A stretch of DNA of 64,000 bases. Origin: Agrypnia vestita. Its lineage: Eukaryota > Arthropoda > Insecta > Trichoptera > Phryganeidae. Under the pieces are notes generated by a model that saw only the letters and a list, made by a program, of their open reading frames with translations, searched no databases and was not told the origin of the DNA. The stretch lies in NCBI GenBank assembly GCA_016648135.1, contig JADDOH010000132.1, positions 372,001 to 436,000 on the forward strand. Direction: 5' to 3'. A program made the translations under genes and the position numbers. Positions 21,485 through 30,813 of the stretch are shown here, piece after piece (positions within the stretch are counted from its first letter, which is position 1; every line of letters begins with the position of its first letter).

Positions 21485-22015
21485 ATAAAATCAATGAGGC
21501 ATAAAATTATCTTCTCAATAGCCAATACCATGATTTTTATTTTCATGTGTTTTATTTCATTTCAAAGTTCTATATCTCCAAAAAAACACATTTATTATGA
21601 GTCGATTTGTTTTTATCCCTCGATATAAGTTAAAATATAAAAATTGTATATAAATATATACCAACATATAAAGAACCTTGATGAACGATTTATAGATTTC
21701 CTAAACGAGGTAGGGGGGGGAGAGTAAGGCAACACGGTGAGCAAACATCAATTTCCTTACGCGGGGACAAACAGTGGCTGGTTCATGCCCCGCGCGCACC
21801 TGTACCCGGTAGGTGTCTCGTAAAGTGCCATATATAATAAATAACAGAAAGATAAAAAAAAAGTGGAAAAGTTTTTTACGGTTAGGGTGTGCGTACACGG
21901 TGTTGCACGCTGGCAAATATTTTTAAGATACTTATCTAGGTGCCTGCAAAAAAACCTGAAAATAATATTAACTTTTATTTATAAAAATATTCACAAGGTG
22001 AAAAGCTGCTCATCT
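21485..22015. other. Unassigned stretch
   Basis: Nothing recognisable. The 71-codon minus frame at 21701-21916 crosses a small GC-rich patch (21740-21830) and shows no domain. Confidence 0.35.
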
Positions 22016-22017
22016 GT

Positions 22018-22172
22018 CAAGATGTATTAATAGATGTCTCACAGAGACGAAATTATTTTAAATGAGAAAATAGGTATGCAAGTTCGGGCGTTTACGACCT
22101 GTCATCGACTGGCTTAAGAGATCACTTTACACATTGAAACGTTCACCGATCCACCCACATCGACCATTTGCT
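22018..22172 (+). mobile_element. MITE family B, left part only
   Basis: Begins CAAGATGTATTAATAGATGT, then CTCACAGAGACG, and continues through CGACTGGCTTAAGAGATCAC and ACGTTCACCGATCCA. The right arm is missing. Confidence 0.75.
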
Positions 22173-22373
22173 GGTTGTTCACCTCACTAGGATACCCCTA
22201 CTTGTGTCTGATACAAAATGAGTAGCTTTACATTAGTGAAACATCACAAGTTGAATACAAAGAATTGAATACCTGTATTCTTAAGTTGCCTTTATTATAT
22301 TATATTATGCAATAATTAAACAATAATAATACATACAATCATTTTTAAAAGAAGTAATTCAACTTAAGGATAG

Positions 22374-22562
22374 CTTATTGGTGTATTGGTTATGAGTCTC
22401 GCCTAGTGGTCCACTGGTCAGTGCTTCTAGCCTCATTAAAGGACACCAGATAGATAGATTTTTTTTTCACAGCGCAAGCATTTAGCTTAATTTGAAAAAA
22501 TATTGAATGAACGAATGTGCGAATACGGAATACGTGTCGCATTTATATTAAAAAAACACTAT
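22374..22562 (+). mobile_element. SINE family S1, degenerate head
   Basis: Body and tail words match the copy at 60441: CAGCGCAAGCATTTAGCTTA, then GAATACGGAATACGTGTCGC and an A-rich tail. The tRNA-like head is decayed and has no intact B-box. Confidence 0.65.
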
Positions 22563-22569
22563 AGAAACT

Positions 22570-23220
22570 ATTTGGATGGTTTAATTTTTACATAAATTCA
22601 CCAATTAAATACAAATCATGATAATTTATTAATTAGTGATATTACACAGTTAATAAGAAATTAATTGATTATTTATTAAAATAGGCAGCACCTTCTTTAG
22701 AAACAATAAATGCAAGAATGTGAAGAAATTAATCATGTACGTATTTATTTTTTATTCATAAATAATAAAAATATTTGTGGTTGTTGTACTGATCATTGAC
22801 GTCATTTGTGTAATTACAGGTCTTTTTATTGTTAAGATAGGTACACGTTTAACTGTGGACATAGCTGTCTAAAGCTGAAACACATTTTGTTTACAATATC
22901 ATACAAGTCAGCAATATCATAAAGCGTTCGCTTTGTGTCTGCGTCTTCATGTCTGGTGGGACACTTTATATAAAAAATATTCTTTCTCGAATGTTCAGGT
23001 ATTTTTCCGTGTGTTTTAGTTCCTTCCAGGTATTTCTAGATTATTCCAAACATCCAATGTTGGGAAATCCTCGAGCGCACGCATAGTCACGCAGTCACGT
23101 CAATTTGCCTGCAAAATATTTCAGTGGTACGCGGTGTTATTCAGATTTCATGGTCTCTTCTAGCCCAGAATTACAATTAATTATACGTTTATAATTAATT
23201 GTAGCACGCGGCGGTTCATC
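22570..23220. other. Unassigned stretch with one CRE palindrome
   Basis: A perfect TGACGTCA lies at 22797-22804. No gene is recognised. Confidence 0.35.
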
Positions 23221-23224
23221 CACA

Positions 23225-23650
23225 ACTACGACCGCCATCTAGGATTAGCTTATTTCCACACTTTTAAAAAACAGCCGCAAATTTAAAAAAAAAATGATGG
23301 AAGACGCGTCCATTCATCATAAAAGCTTATCCCTTGGCGAACGAAATGAAGCGTGATAGGAAAAAATATATGAGGTCGGACCTTAACATCGTAGGGAGGT
23401 GTGGGCCTCTTAATACTCACCTGTACTAGGACAGGGCGGGGTGGGACACATCTGGGGTACCCGAAACGCACATTTGCATAGTGGCGGAATTGAAAGTGAT
23501 GGCGCCACTGTCTGCCATTACCCCGCGTTCCCCGTTTCCCAACTTAGGAAGAGGTATAGTTTTCCGATCCAATATTGTATATTGAGTACGAATGGGACGC
23601 GCTCTCTATGTTAGTGGAACTCAGAAATAGGCGAGGTATACATGAAAAAT
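23225..23650. promoter_or_regulatory. Moderately GC-rich island, candidate regulatory region
   Basis: Contains CCGCCATCTAGG (near 23232, a partial CTCF-type core on the minus strand) and TGATGGCGCCACTG (near 23498). A minus-strand 62-codon frame has no domain. The interpretation rests on motifs and composition only. Confidence 0.3.
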
Positions 23651-24715
23651 CGAAATGAATACGGCACGAACCTTTCAGTAGTCCGTCGCTATACGGACAC
23701 TTTGATGTGTAGTTATTTGATCGAACTTATCAGTATAAATCGGAGATTGGAAAAATAATGCTTTCTAATGCTAGCAATTGCTACAGAAATACTCGTACAA
23801 TCATTTAAAAAGTGGAGTGGTATAGATAAAATGGAAGTGTAGGTAATATTTTGGTATATATATGTACAAATGTGTATGAATTTAACATAAAGAAAAACAA
23901 GAAATTAATGAAATAGTCTAACAATTAGCACAAAATTAAAATAAATAGAATCTCTCTCGAGCGAGAGCTGATGAGAATATTATGTTTTAGTCTTAATCTT
24001 TCAACTTAGAATAGATTTTTAGTAACTTAATAAATTTACTAGGTATAGAAAAATATAAGTATAGTTACATAGTTACATTACATAATACTTACAATAGTAA
24101 ACGAAAAATAAAAATGGAGCTGTACCTTGACTAATAAAATAATATTTTCATATGTCTTGCTCCTTGCTTTTTTTATACATATTTAATGAACTTGTATATT
24201 ATCCACAATTATTCATTCAGTAACTATCAAATACATATTTAAAAAATGAATAAATCATAAATAAAGAGATATAATACAAACATTATACAGAAAACCCGGC
24301 CGACACCCAAAATAAATAATTGAAATTGAAAGCATATCTATACAATCTCTCTATAGATGTACGAGTACCTATATAAAAATGCATATTTCTAACAAAACTC
24401 ATTTCAGGGCTTCTCAAATCGTGGTGACGTATGATGATGAAATTTTATCAAAAATTTCAATAAAAGGCAAAAAATATTAATACGTTATTCCTGAAAATAA
24501 TCAAAAATGAAAATGGATTTGTAACTTAGAGATCGATGAAAGACATCTTTGAGATTTTTGTCAATACTTACTAGGGGATGGTGATTTAGATATTACAGAT
24601 TAAATAAAAAAATGATTGATTTATTCTGGCTTTTGAGATATACTGCATAATATAAGGTTAATAAAAATTTTAAAATGGAATAATAGAAGTATGATTTACA
24701 CAACACAACATAATA
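23651..24715. other. AT-rich stretch, no gene recognised
   Basis: No coding or structural signal worth naming. Confidence 0.4.
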
Positions 24716-24719
24716 GGGT

Positions 24720-24850
24720 GTAACAGAGCTAGTCCACAATACTTAACAGAAAGATTCCTTTATTTATTGTCGAAAGAATTCAGGTCACAATGTTATTGTA
24801 AAATTTGTAATGGAGATAAGCGACTTCAAAGTTTGAATTATTTAAAAATA
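24720..24850 (+). mobile_element. MITE family A, variant left end
   Basis: Starts GTAACAGAGCTAGTC, like the variant end at 63425, and continues through TAATGGAGATAAGCGACTTC AAAG-type sequence shared with the full copies. The rest is missing. Confidence 0.5.
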
Positions 24851-25017
24851 TTTTTGAATTATCTTCCTTAAAGGAGTATTGCTAAAACCATGTCCTAGAT
24901 TATCCAACGCGAGAATGTCGACAAGAGAAGGAATATCCGAACCACATATTTTTCATATTTAAAAAAATGAGGGTAAACAACACTGTTTTATTCCACTATA
25001 TTAATTTTGAATTGTTA

Positions 25018-25050
25018 GAACGTTTTCGGGATTTCTCCCATTGTCAATAA
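25018..25050 (-). ncRNA. Best-formed hammerhead-like motif, 3' of a PLE fragment
   Basis: Minus-strand reading: stem I TTGTTA, core TTGACAA (25041-25047), extra T, stem II GGGA/TCCC with loop GAAA, then GAA, palindrome AACGTT (25019-25024), cleavage-site C (25018), and returning stem I TAACAA. All three helices can form. The core differs from CTGANGA at two positions, C3 to U and G8 to A. These two bases pair with each other in the hammerhead core, so the change is compensatory. It lies about 45 bp downstream of the PLE endonuclease remnant on the same strand. Confidence 0.65.
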
Positions 25051-25092
25051 CAACACGTTTACAACTAAATTAAAAATAATTCGAGACAGAAT

Positions 25093-25371
25093 TTATAAGG
25101 ATTGGGTGGGTGTAATGGTGGTGGAGGTCGGGGGCGGGGTTAGAATGGATAGGAGTGGAAAGGTTATGGGTGGTATCTGGATGTTAATTATATTCCTATT
25201 ATTTATTTCTAAAATCTCCAAGAACATTCTTCTTCCTTTATTGCACCCATATAATAATTTCGAATCAAACTTATGTCCCTCCATTCTGGCATGCTCTGCC
25301 ATTTCTGAATTTAAACTAAAGTATTTTACGGCTCTTTTATGCTCTTCAAGTCTTTCCTTTATATTTTTCAT
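25093..25371 (-). pseudogene. PLE GIY-YIG endonuclease C-terminal fragment
   Basis: The minus-strand translation contains RLEEHKRAVKYF, then MAEHARMEGHKFD and RMFLEILEI, ending in a proline- and threonine-rich tail. The order R-x3-HK, xAEHxxxxGHxxD, RxxLExLEI is the C-terminal half of the GIY-YIG endonuclease domain of Penelope-like elements. It is a different PLE family from the one at 19-21 kb (much less AT-rich). The catalytic GIY and YIG strands and the reverse transcriptase are absent. The plus-strand frames here are shadows. Confidence 0.75.
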
Positions 25372-25739
25372 ATATTTTTCAACTGCCCCATAAGTGTCGG
25401 CACCCGATTTTTCCTTCTGGACCTAGCAGAGCTCAAAGTCTCCTTTCCAACAAGTATTCAGCATTTACTTGCAGACAGTCGTTATCTAATTTCGAAGGTT
25501 CTGACAAGTTTATTGAAGGTTAACTGTTTTACATTGTAAATTCTCTACTTGCAATGATTTATGTTTATGAGTATGCGTGTGTGAGTAAACTATATCATCT
25601 ATGAACCTGAATGGGCTTGCTCTTTGAGTAGTGGTTGGCGATAACACCTTTTCACTGGGTTACTTGAACTGGATTTTATTTGCGAGGGTTTAGTTATGTA
25701 TTAAGTCCAATTAATGTTTAATATTCTCTATAAGTTAAT

Positions 25740-25890
25740 TTTAGTCGAACATTTAACAGGAGATAAGTCAGAAATATAAATAAAAACGTGTAATCTTTAA
25801 GTCATTTGTTTCTATAACTATAAATTTTAGAACATTGTTGCTTGAAAACATTCGACTTAAAATAAAGATAGAAATCTACCTGTAAATTTA
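25740..25890. mobile_element. MITE family A, degenerate right half
   Basis: Contains AGATAAGTCAGAAATAT, TTTGTTTCTATAACTATAAA and GAACATTGTTGCTTGAAAAC, the words of the right arm of family A. The terminus is lost. Confidence 0.45.
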
Positions 25891-25899
25891 ATCTTAAAT

Positions 25900-26400
25900 T
25901 TCTCGTAATCATGAATGGTTACCGCGGCGAAATAGGTGTCGCCGGGTTAATACTGCCACGTGAATCCCTTCTTATGTCACTTTGGAAGAATACTATGGAA
26001 GCCTCCAGAATAGTCTACAATTATCTACAAATGACTAGAACGGCCTAGAAGCGACGGGAACTAGAATAATCTAGTAGGTTCGATAATCCAGTTTTTGAGT
26101 ACAAACAGTACGGATCGGATAGTACGGATAGTAGTATTAAATAGTACGGCCGCCACGGGGAGCCTTGTTTTGACAGATCGTTCGTTGAGTCGCGGACGAT
26201 GGCCGGGTGTGCCCAGTCGACAGACATCGAACAAAATAAATGCGATAAATGCGAGAATTGAATGTTCTACACGTGATAATAAAGTATTCATATATGAGTG
26301 ATATATTACATATAGTATGATTTAAAGAATAGCTCAAAGTTTCAATCATTTTAAGTGACTTTGTACATTGAATAATGAATTAATCGTTAATTAATAAAGC
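25900..26400. other. Possible LTR-like or regulatory stretch
   Basis: Contains short tandem TACGGATCGGATAGTACGGA-type words, TTGTTTTGACAG (also found in the LTR-like segment at 57.2 kb) and an AATAAA-rich end. Four overlapping 60-76-codon frames on both strands mirror each other. No domain is visible. Confidence 0.3.
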
Positions 26401-26890
26401 GAATAATAATTTACCATCTGTCTCCCAGCAATGTGCGTTACCTCACCGTTTGAGAACTCCACCATTAGGGGGCGGTAGTATCAACACTAGAGCACACGTC
26501 GCGCGACCACTCCACTGGAGTGCGCAAACAACGCGATCTACCTGCGCAAGTGAAGTGCACGGATAAAGATGCTTAATGAGAGCTCCACCAAATACGATGT
26601 CGGGTCTGGGCAAACAATTGACACACCATTATCCTTTTACGGTAATCCAATTATTTCTACGGTAATTGTATTTGGAAAGACACGTACGTGGGTAGGTACT
26701 CTGTAATTGGGATATAAAACGTACGGAAGGTTGCGCACTTAACGGTACATAATGGGACTGCGGAGTGGGAGAGAAATTCTACATCACAATTCGCTAGCGA
26801 AATAATGAAATCGGGGATTCTTTCCCGAATTCTTGTCGAGAGCGAGAAGGACATTTGTTTGTTTATCGACGCGAATAAGCAGACATGAAC
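26400..26890. promoter_or_regulatory. Unique GC-richer island with CTCF-like site
   Basis: CCATTAGGGGGCG (26462-26474) fits the CTCF core consensus at 12 of 13 positions. Further along are ATGCTTAATGAG, CAATTGACACACC and TTAATTGGG-like homeodomain or E-box words, and TTTGTTTGTTTATCGA (forkhead-like) near 26855. No reading frame is convincing. This may be a conserved regulatory element or insulator. The function is inferred. Confidence 0.4.
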
Positions 26891-26989
26891 TAACGTAAAT
26901 TACTTCTCCACAATTTGGCAATACGTCAGGTGCCAAGTGCCAATACGTTCGCCATGTTTAAAATAATTACTAATGGCTAAATTGTACAT

Positions 26990-27250
26990 TATTAATTATG
27001 AAAACATGTAATAATTATGAAAAGGTCAAGCTAAATACTCTTAAAAAATACAATGGTTTAGTAAATAAATCGTGCCCTATTACAAAAAAAATGTTTTTAC
27101 TAAAGAGACCCGTTTCGAAAAAAATACGTCTTGCTTTATAGGGGATTAAATTATGCAAAAATAAAACTGAAATTTCAATATAAATGTGTCTTAGATATAC
27201 AAGAGGGTCGACATTCTTCCACTGTGACCAATGTGAGCAAAAAATAAAAT
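26990..27250. repeat. Dispersed repeat D, copy 1
   Basis: AATTATGAAAAGGTCAAGCT, ACTCTTAAAAAATAC and GTTTTTACTAAAGAGACCCG are shared with 44494-44740 and 53085-53250 in the same order. It is non-coding. The 80-codon minus frame is chance. Confidence 0.6.
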
Positions 27251-27575
27251 GCAACATAAATTCAAAGTAAATATATTTTAATGCACACTTACATGTATAT
27301 ACCTACGCATTTACATATGTAAAGGGTTACATTATAACGATATAGTTTTGACTGAGGTGAACATTTGAGAGTTTTAAAATCGTATATTGATGAATTGAAG
27401 ATTTCCGATTCGCCGAATTCAGTATTAAACATATTTGATGAGCGGTGTATAAAGGAGTTTTGGAGTGAGTTCGTATTACAATAGAAGTCGTCGCATATTC
27501 AAATTGTAAAATCATCAATTTGTAAGGGAGATTAAAAAGTTTATTTTACAATTGTAGGGATGATTCAACAAAATT

Positions 27576-27947
27576 TTGGCGCTGTGCGTACTCGACCCAA
27601 TGCTGTGTTGCAAGGGTATGAAAACTAAAAGCAATTAAGGTAGTCAGTTCGAGCAATATTGTGTTTTTTTATAATACTGCTGAGTCGGATCAAACGGGCT
27701 GGTCGTACAGTACTGCACGAATCTAAAATCGTTCAATACTTCGTCTGCGACCCTCTTCAATCAGCGGGGGTATATATAAGGCCTTGAACCCGGAGAAGAA
27801 AAGTACATCATCATTTTCAAGTTTCTACAGCAGGCCGACCGCCGGTCTGGCTACCCTCCCGTCTCCGCGGCCGTGCAGTGATTCTCAGTCTTATCCTGTA
27901 ATTCAACGTGTATATCTTCACTTGTTTCCAAAGCTTATCTCTGGGCG
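27576..27947 (+). promoter_or_regulatory. Promoter-like block found only in unit A
   Basis: About 370 bp with GGGGGTATATATAAGGCCTT (27766-27785) and a GC-rich stretch downstream (27830-27880). In unit B the corresponding site holds only about a dozen unrelated bases (ACACACATTACT). It could be an inserted LTR-like piece or a segment lost from unit B. No protein is visible. The frames at 27784-28062 lie across the junction. Confidence 0.35.
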
Positions 27948-28820
27948 AGAAATAATCGATCGTACGAACATGAATCCGCTTTTTCAATCCGCGTATCACA
28001 CAAAATCTTCCATATACTAATATTTTGAATCTTTGAACACTCTGTCGTAACATTAATGTCATGATTATTCATTAGAGTCTTTTTAATGATATGCCTTTAT
28101 TTGGATATGTTCTCAGAAAGTTAAGAGGCCTGGTGTAAAGAAGTATTCTTCTTCACTTTATCGGACGGATTGTGGGTCATCCTCTAGGTCTAGTTCTTGG
28201 GGTTCTTACGAATGCTATAACCCACTATATACATGTAATCGTGTCGTGAGAGAAATAATTTCAATACTCATTAATGCTGTCTTCCCATAAATTATTCCTT
28301 TGTCAGTTATTATAGAACCGACATTATCGAAGTTCTTAACAATGTCAAGAGTTCAAAGAATGTTGTCCAGGAAAACTGTTAATACAGAATAATGATCATT
28401 ATTTTTGTTCATCTCAAGTCTCAATTTTCTGCTTGCATTTTAAAGTCAACCAAACAGTGCAGCCATTTCATTTTCTGACGTAGCGATTGAGGTTGTATCG
28501 TATGCGTACCTGAGATTGGAAACATCTCTACATCCAATTTTTATTTCATTCCAGTTTTCGAGTGCATTTCTCATGATGTACTCTCCATATAAAGGTCTGG
28601 AAACAATATGTACCTTTGACTGACTCCTTTTCGCACTTTAGAGGAGGTGGAATTGAATATGTGGGGGTATTATCCGTGTGTACATTGCGAATGGGATGCA
28701 CGACAATTTCTGGGACCTCTCACGATCAATTGCATTTCTATTTCAATTGCTTTCTTTTAGTCGATGAGGCACAACGTCATGATGAGTATAATTGTTGAGT
28801 TAAACGTTTGTTAAAGTTTG

Positions 28821-28930
28821 GCGGCCCTCGTAGCCCAGTGCGTATGATACTTGCTTCTCACACCGAGGGTTCCAGGTTCGATTCCCGGTGAGGTCACAAT
28901 TATTCTACGTGAGGGATTGGGACGTGGAAA
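28821..28930 (+). mobile_element. tRNA-derived SINE, family S2, 3' part deleted
   Basis: The head has an A-box-like TAGCCCAGTGCG and the B-box GGTTCGATTCC. It is followed by AGGTCACAATTATTCTACGTG, after which the SINE body seen at 32180-32300 is missing through an internal deletion. Confidence 0.75.
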
Positions 28931-29699
28931 TATCTCCCCCTCGCGAATATGTAAAACACTTTTCATGCAGATAAAGTATTTATTCTTGCAACAAAACGTA
29001 TTTTTTACAATAGAGGTTGGGTTTTTATTTACTTTTAATTTCGTTCAGAACCGAGTCTCTTCAAGTAAAAACATATTTTTGTAATAAAGCTCGTCTTATT
29101 TACTAAAACACTATACTTTGTTAAGACCATTTCATAATTCTTACAAAATTTACAAGGTCGTAGCAATTTTTTTTAAACAAGTCAAATGAAATGGAACCGG
29201 ACCGTGTACCAATAAACTTACGATACTTCATGTCTATTTATCTTAGTGGTGTCTCTGAATAAAACGGACATTTTTCGATTACGTGCATGCTCAATGAAAA
29301 TTATATATTTTCTCACTTCTCACTTACTTAGATATTGATTGAATGAAAGGTTATATTTCTGTTGAGTCATATCATTCAGGTATAATCGGTTCAATAGAAC
29401 TTGGATCAACGTTGGAGACAGTGGAGATCAACTATGCAGTGAGAAAATGGGAAAATATGATGTTATGACAGTAATGGGCTGGAATCTGGATTACATGTTT
29501 TTAAAGAAACATTTAAAAAGTTACAATAATTTTTTTTTGAAATTGATGCTTCTCACTTTAGCTTAGGCGTTAATATCGCCATTCAATTTGATCAAATTAA
29601 CTGGTAAGGCGACATAATAGATACATGAATATAACTCTCAAAATGATAATTAATTAAATATCTATTAAAAATATAATAACCTTTCCCGGAGGCATATTT

Positions 29700-30090
29700 G
29701 ATTTTTCCATATTATGTCAGCAGTGGCGCTGCTTGTGGGGCTAAATCTGACGCTAGATGGCGTTGCTCAGCCTGCGCACCCGGCGCACAATTTTTTCCCG
29801 ATATATTTCACTGCGCAGACGTGAAGAAATATTTGAATTTTGCCTCCGGATTCCGAAAGAAAAATAAACAATTGCTCTCGTTTTCTTCTGGAACGGATGT
29901 TATAATTGATTAGTAAATGTTTTAATCATATTTTTCCGGGATTTCACCAGTTTACGTTCGTTCGCGTGTTATTTTGTGACGTGGAGGAACTTTTGAAACT
30001 TCTCCAGATATCTGCTTAAAAGGGCGGCACGAAGATCTTTGCAGCTGACGATTTCGACTGTCTATCGCAGGTTAGTGATCATTTGTTGGT
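29700..30090 (+). promoter_or_regulatory. GC-richer block within unit A, promoter-like
   Basis: Contains CAGTGGCGCTGC and ACGCTAGATGGCG (29750-29762, CTCF-like), then GCTTAAAAGGGCGGCACGAA (30016-30035) and CTATCGCAGGTTAGTG (30062-30077), which resembles an exon end followed by a splice donor. The same block recurs at 33320-33710 in unit B. The host gene or element it would serve is unknown. Confidence 0.35.
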
Positions 30091-30544
30091 GTATATTTGG
30101 TTTACTCATGTATGATTTCTGAGAGAGAAAACGTAATTTTCATTTTTGCATGATATCGTATAAAGAGGTATTATATTATTAATAGAATATAAAATTGAAT
30201 AAAGCTATATACACGCTGTCCGCACAAACATATACATTAACGTTATTAAACAAGGCCTCCATTTTACATCGACCAAAGTTCGAAGGTTACTGATTATTAA
30301 GGGGGTTTTCTTTTCCTATACCCTCAAATATCCCGACCTGTTTGCTCCTTACATTCTGTGTTTTCCTTTGTGCCTTTATACTGTTATTATACACTTTGTT
30401 TTGTATATGCTTATAGATTGTGTTAATGTATTGAAATATTTTTTGAACACTGACGTTATTTATTGCAAAGAACTCCATTATTTTAAATATAAAAATTCAA
30501 AAAAACACAATGTTTTTTATAAGAGTTCAATATTTTATTAGTCT

Positions 30545-30590
30545 CTTACAGGACGATCGTTTCGGCTGTTTAGGCCATTATCAAATTGAT
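30545..30590 (-). ncRNA. Hammerhead-like motif with U3/A8 core
   Basis: Minus-strand reading: TTGATAA (30578-30584), extra T, stem II GGC/GCC around CTAAACA, GAA, the 8-base palindrome ACGATCGT (30553-30560), and cleavage-site C. As at 25018, C3 and G8 are replaced together by U and A. Stem I does not pair. It probably marks the end of a lost PLE. Confidence 0.5.
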
Positions 30591-30609
30591 CAGTTGAACA
30601 CGTTTTATA

Positions 30610-30665
30610 TATTCTGTGTATGACACGTATTCCGTGTACTCACTCATCTCCATTTAAAAAATATA
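30610..30665 (+). mobile_element. SINE S1 3' tail fragment
   Basis: TGACACGTATTCCGTGTACTC followed by CATCTCCATTTAAAAA matches the tail of family S1. The head is missing. Confidence 0.55.
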
Positions 30666-30813
30666 TGAAAAACTAAAATGCACTTAAAAATCAGGTTGCA
30701 CAAGATTATCGAATAGGTCAGGGAAAATCTTACAAGGTTCCACAGATATAACGAATAATATTAATTATTGAAAAATAACAGAAATTAAAAAATAAGACAG
30801 TTAAAAAAAAAGC

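Larger units (their letters stand above)
27240..30441 (+). repeat. Tandem segmental duplication, unit A
   Basis: From AAAATAAAATGCAACATAAA to the phrase TTAATGTATTGAAATATT this unit is repeated almost base for base at 30814-34103. Blocks private to this copy are 27576-27947 (about 370 bp, with TATATATAAGG) and about 29006-29227 (about 220 bp). The SINE at 28821 is present in both units, so it predates the duplication. No gene is recognised in the unit. The frames are short and not conserved. Confidence 0.9.
30442..30813. other. Junction between duplication units
   Basis: Unique spacer of about 370 bp between units A and B. It holds a hammerhead-like PLE terminus and a SINE tail, annotated separately. 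Confidence 0.7.

Noticed and set aside
28620..28800. Frame at 28616-28798 as a conserved gene in the duplication
   Set aside because: The equivalent part of unit B carries small indels that break the frame, so there is no sign of selection on protein.
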